Of a DNA stretch of 64,000 nt, positions 33,456 through 44,682 are shown in pieces (position 1 is the first letter of the stretch; each line of letters starts with the position of its first letter). The stretch spans positions 1 through 64,000 of the forward strand of contig NZ_JAMYWQ010000027.1 in NCBI RefSeq assembly GCF_024160145.1, read 5' to 3'. Source of the DNA: Serratia nevei. Lineage in GTDB: Bacteria > Pseudomonadota > Gammaproteobacteria > Enterobacterales > Enterobacteriaceae. A program made the translations under genes and the position numbers. A model generated the notes under the pieces. The model made no database searches and had not been told where the DNA came from. It was given only the letters and a program-made list of their open reading frames with translations.

Positions 33456-34436
33456 TCATTCTCCGTCGGCGGGGAAGACGACGCCGGTCTGGCGGCGGAT
33501 GTCGGTCAGCAGGCGGGCGACGATCAGCGAATTTTCCAGCCCCGGATGTTCCACCTGATGTTTCTCAACCAACTCGGCGAAGGCCAGCGCTTCATACAGC
33601 ATGGTGTTGATGTGCTGCGGTTGGCTCAGATCCTGGCGGTTGCCGCCGCGCGGCGTCAGCGCCACGCCCTGGCACTCGGAAATCTTGTCGATAATCAGCG
33701 TGCCTTCTTCCCCCTGGATCTCGCTGGGGATCGCCGAGTCGCTGACCTTGGAATGGGAGAGCGTAACGTCGAAATCGCCGTAGTTCAGGCAGACGGTGCC
33801 GTGGGCGTCCACGCCGGTATCGAGCAGCGTGGCGCAGGCCAGCACCGACTGCGGCGCACCGAACAGCGCTACCGCGCTGGCCAGACAGTAGTAGCCGATG
33901 TCCATGATCGAGCCGTTGGAGAACTGCGGGTTAAAGGTGTTGGGGTTCTCGCCGGCGAGATAGCGCGGGTAGCGCGAAGAGTATTGGCAATAGTTGATAA
34001 AGGCTTTGCGCAGCCGGCCGACTTTCGGCAACGCCTGCCGCAGCGCCAGGAAGTTCGGCAGATAGGCGCTTTTGAACGCCTCGAACAGCACCACCTGATT
34101 TTCCCGCGCGCAGGCCACCAGCCTTTCCGCTTCGCGCAGGTTGGAGGCCAGCGGTTTTTCGCAGATCACGTGCTTTTTATGGCGCAGGAACAGCAGCGAT
34201 TGCGGGCAATGCAGGGAATTGGGGCTGGCGATATACACCGCGTCGAGGGCATCGGACTGGGCCATCGCCTCGAGCGAGTCGAAAAACTGCGAGACCTGAT
34301 ACTGGGCGCCAAACGCCTGCGCCTGGTCCAGCGAGCGTGAATACACGGCGCTCAGCTTGAGTTTGCCGCTTTCATGGGCGGCATCGATAAAACGTTCCGT
34401 AATCCAGTTGGTACCGACGACGGCAAAGCGAATCAT
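33456..34436 (-). CDS. ygjR: Gfo/Idh/MocA-family oxidoreductase YgjR
   Basis: This 326-residue protein matches E. coli YgjR in length and in its unusual N-terminus (MIRFAVVGTNWITERFIDAAHESG), a Rossmann NAD(P) site that starts without the usual GxGxxG. The family motif EKPLASNLREAERLV, with the catalytic-type Lys, is near residue 93, and MDIGYYCL lies near 178. The substrate is unknown, presumably a sugar or polyol. Downstream it is coupled to the GATase gene; upstream is ygjP, 51 bp away, in the same orientation. Confidence 0.93.
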   Translation of the reverse strand: MIRFAVVGTNWITERFIDAAHESGKLKLSAVYSRSLDQAQAFGAQYQVSQFFDSLEAMAQSDALDAVYIASPNSLHCPQSLLFLRHKKHVICEKPLASNLREAERLVACARENQVVLFEAFKSAYLPNFLALRQALPKVGRLRKAFINYCQYSSRYPRYLAGENPNTFNPQFSNGSIMDIGYYCLASAVALFGAPQSVLACATLLDTGVDAHGTVCLNYGDFDVTLSHSKVSDSAIPSEIQGEEGTLIIDKISECQGVALTPRGGNRQDLSQPQHINTMLYEALAFAELVEKHQVEHPGLENSLIVARLLTDIRRQTGVVFPADGE

Positions 34437-34487
34437 GGCGAGCTCCGGTCCAGGCCTAAAAAACGCAGATTATCACGCCCTCACTCG

Positions 34488-34994
34488 CTATGCATACAGC
34501 TCGCCGAACAACGAAAGGTGCGTCAGATACAGCCGGGTATCGAACTCCAGCTGGTGGTAATCCGGCTCCATATGGCAGCACAGGCTGTAGAACGCCTTGT
34601 TGTGATCTTTCTCTTTCAGGTGCGCCAGCTCATGCACCACGATCATGCGCAGGAAGGGTTCGGGCGCGACCTTGAACACCGTCGCCACGCGGATTTCCGC
34701 CTTGGCCTTCAGCTTGCCGCCCTGCACGCGCGAGATGGCGGTGTGCAGGCCAAGCGCGTGCTTCATGACGTGGATCTTGCTGTCGTAGGCCACCTTGCTC
34801 AGCGGCTGGGCGTTGCGCAGATACTGGTTTTTCAGATCGACGGTAAACTGATACAGCGACTTGTCGGTGGTGCAGTCGTGCACCTGCGGATAGCGCTGCA
34901 GCAGCACGTCTCCCAGCCGGTTCTGATGGATCAGTTGCTGCACCTGGCTTTGCAGATGCGTTGGGTAGCCTTGCAGGTAGGTCAATTCAGACAT
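34488..34994 (-). CDS. ygjP: YgjP-like zinc metallopeptidase
   Basis: This 168-residue protein has the HELAHLKEKDHNKAF zinc motif near residue 122-136, which defines the YgjP/SprT-like (WLM/M48-related) domain. Its N-terminal half (LTYLQGYPTHLQSQVQQLIHQ) is helical. E. coli YgjP is 167 residues and has been linked to UTP pyrophosphatase activity in some reports; its role is unsettled. It is probably first in the ygjP-ygjR-GATase row. Confidence 0.92.
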   Translation of the reverse strand: MSELTYLQGYPTHLQSQVQQLIHQNRLGDVLLQRYPQVHDCTTDKSLYQFTVDLKNQYLRNAQPLSKVAYDSKIHVMKHALGLHTAISRVQGGKLKAKAEIRVATVFKVAPEPFLRMIVVHELAHLKEKDHNKAFYSLCCHMEPDYHQLEFDTRLYLTHLSLFGELYA

Positions 34995-35143
34995 TCTTGT
35001 TCCGTATCAACGGCCATTCAGCCGGTCATTCTATGCTGTTTTTTCGCTCAAATCCTGGCATACGCAATTTATCCGAAAAAACATTTTACTGACGGGCGTT
35101 TTTAGGGGATAAACAGCCCAAATTTTATCAGTCAGGAGGGGCA

Positions 35144-36283
35144 ATGAGCCAACTCGATCTGGGAACACAGCAACTTGAGCTGGAGCGTTATCCCCAACAG
35201 GAAGAATCCACCCAACTGCAGGCGTGGGAAGCGGCGGACGAATATCTGCTGCAACAGCTTGAAAACGTAGATATCGGCGGCCGTCCGGTGCTGATTTTCA
35301 ACGATAACTTCGGCACCCTGGCCTGTGCGCTGCACGCGCATCGCCCTTACAGCGTCAGCGACTCGTACATGAGCCAACTGGCGACGCGCCACAACCTGAA
35401 GCTCAACGGATTGGATCCCGAGCAGGTCACGCTGCTGGACAGCCTGGCCGAGCTGCCGGCGGCGCCGGCGGTGGTGTTGATTCGCGTGCCGAAGGCGCTG
35501 GCGCTGCTGGAGCAGCAGCTGCGTGCGCTGCGCCACGTCGTGACTGAAGACACGCTGATCGTCGCCGGCGCCAAGGCGCGCGACGTGCATACCTCGACGA
35601 TGCAGCTGTTTGAAAAGGTGCTGGGCCCGACGCGCACCAGCCTGGCGTGGAAGAAAGCGCGCCTGATCTTCTGCCAGGCGGCGGACATCGTCCCACCGGC
35701 GGCGGCGGAAACCACCGACTGGACGCTGGACGGTACCGATTGGCTGATCCACAACCACGCCAACGTCTTCTCGCGCGGCAGCCTGGATATCGGCGCGCGC
35801 CTGTTTATGGAACATCTGCCGCGCGGGCTGAACGGCCATATCGTCGATCTGGGCTGCGGTAACGGCGTGATTGGCCTGACGGCGCTGGCGCAAAACCCGG
35901 AAGCGCAGGTGACCTTCGTCGATGAATCTTACATGGCGGTGGCCTCCAGCGAGCTGAACGTGGAGCATAACCTGCCGCAAGAGCTGGATCGTTGCCAGTT
36001 TGAGGTGAACAACGCGCTGGCGGGCATCGAGCGCGAAAGCGTGCAGGCGGTGCTGTGCAACCCGCCGTTCCACCAGCAGCACGCGATTACCGATCACACC
36101 GCCTGGCAGATGTTCTGCGACGCCAAACGCTGCCTGCAGGTGGGCGGCGAGTTGCGCATCGTTGGCAACCGCCACCTCGACTATCACCAGAAGCTCAAGC
36201 GTCTGTTCGGCAACTGTACGCTGGTGGCCTCGAACAAGAAGTTCGTGATCTTGAGAGCGGTGAAATCCGGCGCGCGTCGCTGA
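35144..36283 (+). CDS. rlmG: 23S rRNA (guanine1835-N2)-methyltransferase RlmG
   Basis: This 379-residue protein is one longer than E. coli RlmG. It has a duplicated Rossmann methyltransferase layout. The C-terminal domain carries the SAM motif [16 protein letters not shown] near residue 237 and the NPPFH catalytic motif near residue 304; the N-terminal domain is degenerate. It methylates G1835 in the large subunit. A good GGAGG precedes the start. It is divergent from ygjP. Confidence 0.96.
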   Translation: MSQLDLGTQQLELERYPQQEESTQLQAWEAADEYLLQQLENVDIGGRPVLIFNDNFGTLACALHAHRPYSVSDSYMSQLATRHNLKLNGLDPEQVTLLDSLAELPAAPAVVLIRVPKALALLEQQLRALRHVVTEDTLIVAGAKARDVHTSTMQLFEKVLGPTRTSLAWKKARLIFCQAADIVPPAAAETTDWTLDGTDWLIHNHANVFSRGSLDIGARLFMEHLPRGLNGHIVDLGCGNGVIGLTALAQNPEAQVTFVDESYMAVASSELNVEHNLPQELDRCQFEVNNALAGIERESVQAVLCNPPFHQQHAITDHTAWQMFCDAKRCLQVGGELRIVGNRHLDYHQKLKRLFGNCTLVASNKKFVILRAVKSGARR

Positions 36284-36292
36284 GTGAATAAC

Positions 36293-36315
36293 AAGGGGCG
36301 CCGGGCGCCCCTTTT

Positions 36316-36317
<2 letters not shown>
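36293..36317. terminator. rlmG/fadH bidirectional terminator
   Basis: AGGGGCGC and GCGCCCCT form an 8-bp stem with a CGG loop and a T6 run on the plus strand. It lies between the convergent rlmG and fadH stops and overlaps the last fadH codon. Confidence 0.88.
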
Positions 36318-38644
<2,327 letters not shown>

Positions 38645-40264
38645 ATGGCTCATTTTGCGCAGTCCCCTTATTTCGTTTTACATCAACTGACCTGCCAATT
38701 TGCTGACGGCGAAACGCTGTTCGGCCCGCTGGATCTCGCGTTCGATCGGTCGCGCTATGGCCTGGTGGGGCGCAACGGCGTCGGCAAAACCCAGCTGCTG
38801 CGCCTGATCGCCGGGCGGGATCGGCCGGGCAGCGGGCACGTCGAATCCCATGCCGTATTGGCTTACGTTGCGCAGCAGCCGGAGATCGCGGCGGGCACCA
38901 CGTTGGCGCAGCTGCTGGGCTACGGTGAAGTCTTCGCCGCGCTGGCGCGCATCGAGCAGGGGCGGCCGCTGGCGGACGACATCGATCGTCTGGAAGGGCG
39001 CTGGGATCTCAACGATCGCCTGCAAAGCGCCTTTGCCGCCGCCGGATTGCCGGCCTTCGAGCCGCTGCGAGCCGCAAGCTCACTGAGCGGCGGCGAACGG
39101 ATGCGCGCGGCGCTGTGCGGCGCTTTGCTGGGGGAGGCGGATTATCTGCTGCTGGACGAACCGACCAACCACCTCGACAGCGCCGGGCGCGCCTGGTTGT
39201 ATCAGCAGCTGGATCAGTGGCGCGGCGGGCTGCTTGTCGCCAGTCATGACCGGCAGCTGCTGGGGCATATGGAGCGCATCGTCGAACTGACGCCCGGCGC
39301 GCTGCGCAGCTACGGCGGCAACTACGACGACTACCGGCGCCAGCGCGACACGGAGCAGCAGGCGGCGCGCGCCGATCTGGAGCATGCGCGCGAGGAGCGC
39401 CGCCGCACCCGCGCCCGTCAGCAGAAAGAGCACGACATGAGCCAGCGGCGCTCGGCGCAAACGCTGCGCGTCGTCGATACGCTGAATATCGCCTCCTTCG
39501 AGCGGGTGGCCTACAAATCGGCGGCGAAGGAGAGCCTCGGCACGCTGCGCAAACAGCATCAGGATCAGCGCGACAGCCTCGATGCGGCGGTACGCGAGGC
39601 CTATCAGCGGGTGGAGGACGAGCAGCCGGTGTTGCTGGCGCTGCCGGGCAGCGAAGTGAGCGCGAACAAGCAGGTGCTGGTGCTCGAGCAGCTGCAGCTG
39701 CCGTTCGTCAGCGCGCCGCCGCTGGATCTGCGTATCGACGGCCCGATGCGCGTGGCCTTGACCGGCCCCAACGGCTGCGGCAAATCCACCTTGTTGAAGA
39801 CCGTTCTCGGTCAGCTGACGGCGCTTTCCGGCTATTGCCATTGCCCACTGTCGACGGCCTACCTCGATCAAACCTTGTCGCAGTTCGACCCGAGTCTGTC
39901 GGTGATGGACCATCTGGGGCTGCAGGATTCGCCGCTGGCGGAAGGCGCGTTGCGCACCCGGCTGGCGCAGCTGCAGCTTGGCGCCGATCGCATCGCGCTG
40001 CCGCTGGGCTCGCTGAGCGGCGGCGAGCGGCTCAAAGCGGCGCTGGCCTGCGCGCTGTGGCGGCGACAACCGGCGCAGCTGCTGTTGCTGGACGAACCGA
40101 CCAACCACCTGGATCTTACGTCGTCGCTGGCGATCGAAACCGCCCTGGCGGATTTCCCCGGCGCGATGCTGGTGGTATCGCACGACGAAGACTTCCTGCA
40201 GGCGCTGCGGCCGACGCACCGCCTGCACCGGCAGACGGACGGCTGGCGGCTTCAGGCCTGGTAA
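38645..40264 (+). CDS. ABC-F family ATPase
   Basis: This 539-residue protein with two ABC domains and no membrane segment starts at the ATG at 38645 (AGGAGT upstream). Domain 1 has Walker A GRNGVGKT near residue 46, LSGGE near 147 and LLLDEPTNHLD near 170. Domain 2 has GPNGCGKST near 375, LSGGE and LLLDEPTNHLD. A charged linker of about 80-100 residues separates them. It lacks the C-terminal extension of Uup. It is not EttA, Uup, YbiT or YheS by eye. ABC-F proteins act on ribosomes; some give antibiotic resistance. It stands alone with its own terminator. Confidence 0.9.
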   Translation: MAHFAQSPYFVLHQLTCQFADGETLFGPLDLAFDRSRYGLVGRNGVGKTQLLRLIAGRDRPGSGHVESHAVLAYVAQQPEIAAGTTLAQLLGYGEVFAALARIEQGRPLADDIDRLEGRWDLNDRLQSAFAAAGLPAFEPLRAASSLSGGERMRAALCGALLGEADYLLLDEPTNHLDSAGRAWLYQQLDQWRGGLLVASHDRQLLGHMERIVELTPGALRSYGGNYDDYRRQRDTEQQAARADLEHAREERRRTRARQQKEHDMSQRRSAQTLRVVDTLNIASFERVAYKSAAKESLGTLRKQHQDQRDSLDAAVREAYQRVEDEQPVLLALPGSEVSANKQVLVLEQLQLPFVSAPPLDLRIDGPMRVALTGPNGCGKSTLLKTVLGQLTALSGYCHCPLSTAYLDQTLSQFDPSLSVMDHLGLQDSPLAEGALRTRLAQLQLGADRIALPLGSLSGGERLKAALACALWRRQPAQLLLLDEPTNHLDLTSSLAIETALADFPGAMLVVSHDEDFLQALRPTHRLHRQTDGWRLQAW

Positions 40265-40270
40265 CGCGCG

Positions 40271-40297
40271 AAGGCGGCCTTAAGGGGCCGCCTTTTT
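40271..40297 (+). terminator. ABC-F gene terminator
   Basis: GGCGGCC and GGCCGCC form a stem with a TTAAGG loop, then TTTTT. It overlaps the end of the convergent MocR-type gene. Confidence 0.85.
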
Positions 40298-41770
40298 CAT
40301 CTCAGGCGCGTTAATGCACGCCAGCAGTTGGGTGAAGGCCGAGGCCATCAGCTCTTCCGGCACGCAGGCAAACCCCATCAGCAGGCCGCGCCGGCGGTTG
40401 GGCAGCATGTAGTAGCGCGATAGCGGCCGCACCAGCACCCCCTGCGTGGCGGCGGCGGCGGCGATCGCCACGTCGTCGGCCTCGTCCGGCAGGTTGAGGA
40501 TCAGGTGCAATCCGGCGTTGCTGTTGAATTCGCTGAGCGCCTGTTTGCCGAGGTGCTGTTCGATCAATCCGGTCAGGAAGGCGCGGCGCCGGGCGTACAG
40601 CAACCGCATGCGGCGGATATGCGCGGTGTAGTGCCCCGCCTGAATAAACTCCGCCAGCGCGCTCTGGATCAGCAGGTGCCCGCCGCGGTACAGCTCGGCG
40701 TGGGCGGTTTTCAGCGCCTGTACCAGCGGCGGCGGCAACACTACATAGCCGAGGCGCAGCGCCGGGTAGAGCGTTTTGCTGAAAGTGCCGATGTAAATCA
40801 CCGGCGCGTCGGCCTCCAGCCCTTGCAGCGCCGGGATCGGTTGGCCGGAAAAGCGGAATTCGCTGTCGTAGTCGTCCTCGACGATCCAGCCGCCGGCGTT
40901 GCGCGCCAGCGCCAGCAGCCGTTGGCGGCGCGCCAGGCTCATCACCGAGCCGAGCGGATACTGGTGCGACGGGGTGACGAAGATCAGCCGCGGCGGGTTG
41001 GTCGGCTGCTCCGGCGGCACCAGCCCGGCTTCGTCCACCGCCAGCGGGCAGATGTTCAGCGCATTGATGCGCAGGATATTGCGGATCCCCCAATAGCCTG
41101 GCTCTTCTATCCAGGCGTCATCCCCCGGATTGCACAACATGCGCGTCACCAGATCGATCGCCTGATGGATGCCCTCGGTGATCAGGATCTGTTCCGGCGA
41201 GCAGCGCACCGAGCGCGCCACCCGTAAATATTCTACCAGCGCATGCTGCAGCTCCGGGCTACCGCCCTGATTGCTGTAGGTCAGCCGCTGCGGCGCCGGG
41301 CGGCGGCTGAGCCGCGCCTGGATCTTGCTGAACAGCTGGTGGGGAAAGGCATTGACGTCGGGCACGCCGGGAATGAACGCCCCCCACTGTTTGGGGCTGG
41401 CGCTGGCGTGGTGCAGCAGCGTGGCGCCGCGCTCAGACAGTTCGACGCGGCGCGGTTGCCCACTGCCGTCCGCCGGGGCGCCGCCGGTGGAGAGGCAGCT
41501 GTCCGGCACCGTGTCGGCGACGAAGGTGCCGCTGCCGGCGCGCGCCGACACGTAACCTTCCGCCAGCAGTTGTTCATAAACGGTTAACACGGTGTTGCGT
41601 GACAGGCTGAGCTCCTGCGCCAGATCGCGCGAGGCGGGCAGGCGGCTGGAGGGCGGCAGGCTGCCGTCGAGAATGCTGGTGCGGATCGCGTTGTAAAGCC
41701 GCTTGTGCAGCTTGTCATCGGGCTGCTCGCCGAGGCGCTGCAGCAACAGATCACCACTCAATGAGCGCAA
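40280..41770 (-). CDS. MocR-type PLP-dependent transcriptional regulator (GabR-like)
   Basis: This 496-residue MocR-subfamily GntR regulator has an N-terminal winged helix at about residues 15-85 (RLPASRDLAQELSLSRNTVLTVYEQL). A fold-type I aminotransferase-like domain follows, with the PLP-binding lysine in YIGTFSKTLYPALRLGY near residue 330. It is divergent from gabT, with a 121-bp intergenic region holding two identical direct repeats. By the rule for this family it should sense GABA or a related amine with PLP and control gabT-gabD. It may be a GabR functional counterpart; the true effector is inferred. Confidence 0.88.
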   Translation of the reverse strand: MRSLSGDLLLQRLGEQPDDKLHKRLYNAIRTSILDGSLPPSSRLPASRDLAQELSLSRNTVLTVYEQLLAEGYVSARAGSGTFVADTVPDSCLSTGGAPADGSGQPRRVELSERGATLLHHASASPKQWGAFIPGVPDVNAFPHQLFSKIQARLSRRPAPQRLTYSNQGGSPELQHALVEYLRVARSVRCSPEQILITEGIHQAIDLVTRMLCNPGDDAWIEEPGYWGIRNILRINALNICPLAVDEAGLVPPEQPTNPPRLIFVTPSHQYPLGSVMSLARRQRLLALARNAGGWIVEDDYDSEFRFSGQPIPALQGLEADAPVIYIGTFSKTLYPALRLGYVVLPPPLVQALKTAHAELYRGGHLLIQSALAEFIQAGHYTAHIRRMRLLYARRRAFLTGLIEQHLGKQALSEFNSNAGLHLILNLPDEADDVAIAAAAATQGVLVRPLSRYYMLPNRRRGLLMGFACVPEELMASAFTQLLACINAPEMKKAAP

Positions 41771-41789
41771 TTGGATCCCTCAATTATTC

Positions 41790-41874
41790 GTAACTGGCAC
41801 TCGATTATAGGGCCACATCCTGTGTAAATAAACGGCATTGTTTCACGAATGTGAACGAAACGTGTAACTGGCAC
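41790..41874. promoter_or_regulatory. MocR operator: two direct repeats
   Basis: GTAACTGGCAC occurs twice in the same orientation at 41790-41800 and 41864-41874, 74 bp apart start to start, in the space between the regulator gene and gabT. Direct repeats at helical spacing are typical of MocR-family operators (PdxR, TauR, GabR). The spacing is close to seven helical turns, so a looped or bent complex is plausible. The inner stretch contains a TATAGG-like box. Confidence 0.6.
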
Positions 41875-41891
41875 CGACCGGAGAGAGCAGC

Positions 41892-43157
41892 ATGAAAAAC
41901 GCAGAATTGAACCAACGCCGTCAGGACGCTACCCCGCGCGGAGTGGGCGTGATGTGTGGTTTTTACGCCGAACGCGCAGAGAACGCCACGCTGTGGGATG
42001 TGGAAGGCAAAGAAGTGATCGATTTCGCCTCGGGGATCGCCGTGCTGAACACCGGCCACCGTCATCCGAAGGTGATCGCCGCGATTGAAAAGCAGCTGCA
42101 GGCCTTCACCCACACCGCCTATCAGATCGTTCCTTACGAAAGCTATGTCTCGCTGGCGGAGCGCATCAACCAGCGCGCGCCGATCGCCGGCCCGTGTAAA
42201 ACCGCCTTCTTCACCACCGGCGCGGAAGCGGTGGAAAACGCGGTGAAGATCGCCCGTGCTTACACCGGCCGCCCGGGGTTGATTACCTTCGGCGGCGGCT
42301 TCCACGGCCGCACCTATATGACCATGGCGCTGACCGGCAAAGTGGCACCTTACAAACTGGGCTTTGGCCCATTCCCCGGCTCGGTGTTCCACGGCCAGTA
42401 CCCGAACGCGCTGTACGGCGTGACCACCGAAGATGCGATGAACAGCCTGGATCGCCTGTTTAAAGCGGATATCGATCCCAAGCAGGTGGCGGCGATCGTG
42501 CTGGAGCCGGTGCAGGGCGAAGGCGGCTTCAACGTGGCGCCGGCCGAGTTCATGCAGGCGCTGCGCGCGCTGTGCGACCAGCATGGCATCCTGCTGATCG
42601 CCGACGAAGTGCAGACCGGCTTCGCCCGTACCGGCAAGCTATTCGCCATGGAGCACTACAGCGTTAAACCGGATCTGATCACCATGGCGAAAAGCCTGGC
42701 GGGCGGCATGCCGCTGTCGGCGGTGGCGGGCCGCGCCGAGGTGATGGATGCGCCGGCGCCGGGCGGGCTGGGCGGTACCTACGCCGGTAACCCGCTGGCG
42801 GTGGCTGCGGCGCACGCGGTGCTGGACGTGATCGACGAAGAGCAGCTGTGCCAGCGCGCCCAGCGCTTGGGGCAGCACCTGGTGGAAGTGTTGCAGCAGG
42901 CGGGCAAAACCAGCCCGGCGATCGCCGATGTGCGCGCGCAAGGCTCGATGGTGGCGGTGGAGTTCAACGATCCGGCTACCGGCAAGCCTTCGGCGGAGAT
43001 CACCCGTCAGGTGCAGCAGAAGGCGATGGAGGAAGGGCTGTTGCTGCTGAGCTGCGGCGTGAACGGCAACGTGATCCGCTTCCTGTACCCGCTGACCATC
43101 CCGGACGATCAGTTCACCAAGGCGATGGGCATCCTGTCTCGCGCGCTGGCCCACTAA
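41892..43157 (+). CDS. gabT: 4-aminobutyrate aminotransferase
   Basis: This 421-residue class III PLP aminotransferase has PLP lysine in MAKSLAGGMPLS near residue 267 and the IADEVQTGFARTGKLFAMEHY motif near 237. The length and the GVGVMCGFYAE start resemble E. coli PuuE (421 residues) more than GabT (426), but the gene sits directly before gabD, so the gab label fits the operon. It transfers the amino group of GABA to 2-oxoglutarate, giving succinate semialdehyde. A strong GGAGAGAG site precedes it. It is 12 bp upstream of gabD. Confidence 0.93.
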   Translation: MKNAELNQRRQDATPRGVGVMCGFYAERAENATLWDVEGKEVIDFASGIAVLNTGHRHPKVIAAIEKQLQAFTHTAYQIVPYESYVSLAERINQRAPIAGPCKTAFFTTGAEAVENAVKIARAYTGRPGLITFGGGFHGRTYMTMALTGKVAPYKLGFGPFPGSVFHGQYPNALYGVTTEDAMNSLDRLFKADIDPKQVAAIVLEPVQGEGGFNVAPAEFMQALRALCDQHGILLIADEVQTGFARTGKLFAMEHYSVKPDLITMAKSLAGGMPLSAVAGRAEVMDAPAPGGLGGTYAGNPLAVAAAHAVLDVIDEEQLCQRAQRLGQHLVEVLQQAGKTSPAIADVRAQGSMVAVEFNDPATGKPSAEITRQVQQKAMEEGLLLLSCGVNGNVIRFLYPLTIPDDQFTKAMGILSRALAH

Positions 43158-43169
43158 GGAGCGAACGGC

Positions 43170-44624
43170 ATGAAATTGAACAATCCCGAGCTGCTGCGCA
43201 GCCAGTGTCTGATCAACGGCGAATGGTGCGATGCCCTGAGCGGCAAGCGCGAAGCGGTGATCAACCCGGCCACCGGCGCCGAACTGGCCAGCATTCCGCT
43301 GGTCAGCGAAGAGGAAACCCAGCAGGCGATCGCGGCGGCGCAGCGGGCGCAAAACGAGTGGAAACAGCTGACCGCCAGGCAGCGTTCCGCGCTGCTGTTG
43401 GCCTGGGCCGACAAGGTGCTGGCCGCCCAGGAAGATCTGGCGCAGCTGATGACCGCCGAGCAGGGCAAATCGCTGGCGGAAGCGCGCGGCGAAGTGGCCT
43501 ATGCCGCGTCGTTCATCACCTGGTTCGCCGAAGAGGCCAAGCGGGTGGACGGCGCGGTATTGCAGGCGCCGCAGGCTTCGCAGCGGCTGGTGGTGGTGAA
43601 GCAGCCGATCGGCGTGTGCGCGGCCATCACCCCGTGGAACTTCCCGGCGGCGATGATCACCCGCAAGGTGGCGCCGGCGCTGGCGGCCGGTTGCGCCATC
43701 ATCGTCAAACCGGCCGAGCAAACGCCGTTGACCGCGCTGGCGCTGGCCAAGCTGGCGCAGGACGCCGGTATTCCCGCCGGCGTGTTGCAGGTGGTGACCG
43801 GCGAAGCGGCGCAGGTGGGCAAGGTACTGTGCGACAGCCCGGTGGTGCGCAAGCTGAGCTTTACCGGTTCGACCGAGGTCGGCCGCATCCTGATGGCGCA
43901 GTGCGCGCCGAGCATCAAGAAACTGTCGCTGGAGCTGGGCGGTAACGCGCCGGTCATCGTGTTCGACGACGCCAATCTGGACGCGGCGGTGGCGGGCATC
44001 ATGGCCTCCAAGTTCCGCAACAGCGGCCAGACCTGCGTGTGCGCCAACCGCATCTACGTGCAGGACGGCATCTACGAGCGGCTGGCGGAGAAACTGGTGG
44101 CGGCGGTCGAGCAGCTGAAAGTCGGCGACGGCAGCCAGGAAGGCACTACCCAGGGGCCGCTGATCGACAGCGATGCGGTAGCGAAGGTGCAGAGCCATAT
44201 CGATGACGCGCTGATCAAAGGGGCGCAGATCGCCACCGGCGGCCAGCCGCATGCGCTCGGCGGCACCTTCTTCCAGCCGACGGTGGTGACCGGCGTGACG
44301 CAGAAGATGCGCTTCGCCAAAGAAGAGACCTTCGGACCGGTGGCGCCGCTGTTCCGCTTCCATGACGAGGCGGAAGCCATCGCCATGGCCAACGACACCG
44401 AATTCGGCCTGGCCGCCTACCTGTTCACGCAGAACGCAGCGCGCCAGTGGCGCGTGCCGGAAGCGCTGGAGTACGGCATGGTCGGCATCAACACCGGGCT
44501 GATTTCCAACGAAGTGGCGCCGTTCGGCGGCGTGAAACAGTCAGGGCTCGGGCGTGAAGGATCGCGCTACGGGATAGAAGAATATCTGGAGCTGAAATAC
44601 CTGTGTATCGATGTGAGCTGTTGA
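43170..44624 (+). CDS. gabD: Succinate-semialdehyde dehydrogenase
   Basis: This 484-residue NAD(P)-dependent aldehyde dehydrogenase is of GabD type. It has ITPWNFPAAMITRKVAPALAAGC near residue 150, the catalytic Glu in LSLELGGNAP near 252, and the catalytic Cys in SGQTCVCANRIYVQDG near 287. E. coli GabD is 482 residues. It oxidises succinate semialdehyde to succinate, completing GABA catabolism. An AAGGAG site is 14 bp before the start. It is followed by a permease in the same orientation. Confidence 0.96.
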   Translation: MKLNNPELLRSQCLINGEWCDALSGKREAVINPATGAELASIPLVSEEETQQAIAAAQRAQNEWKQLTARQRSALLLAWADKVLAAQEDLAQLMTAEQGKSLAEARGEVAYAASFITWFAEEAKRVDGAVLQAPQASQRLVVVKQPIGVCAAITPWNFPAAMITRKVAPALAAGCAIIVKPAEQTPLTALALAKLAQDAGIPAGVLQVVTGEAAQVGKVLCDSPVVRKLSFTGSTEVGRILMAQCAPSIKKLSLELGGNAPVIVFDDANLDAAVAGIMASKFRNSGQTCVCANRIYVQDGIYERLAEKLVAAVEQLKVGDGSQEGTTQGPLIDSDAVAKVQSHIDDALIKGAQIATGGQPHALGGTFFQPTVVTGVTQKMRFAKEETFGPVAPLFRFHDEAEAIAMANDTEFGLAAYLFTQNAARQWRVPEALEYGMVGINTGLISNEVAPFGGVKQSGLGREGSRYGIEEYLELKYLCIDVSC

Positions 44625-44682
44625 ACGTCAGGACGTTAACCCATCCCGGCGGCCAGCGTCGCCGGGCGATAAAGGATGATGC

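Noticed and set aside
42639-44363. Minus-strand frame across gabT and gabD
   Set aside because: It crosses two real genes on the other strand and consists of antisense-type His/Arg/Gln/Leu sequence.
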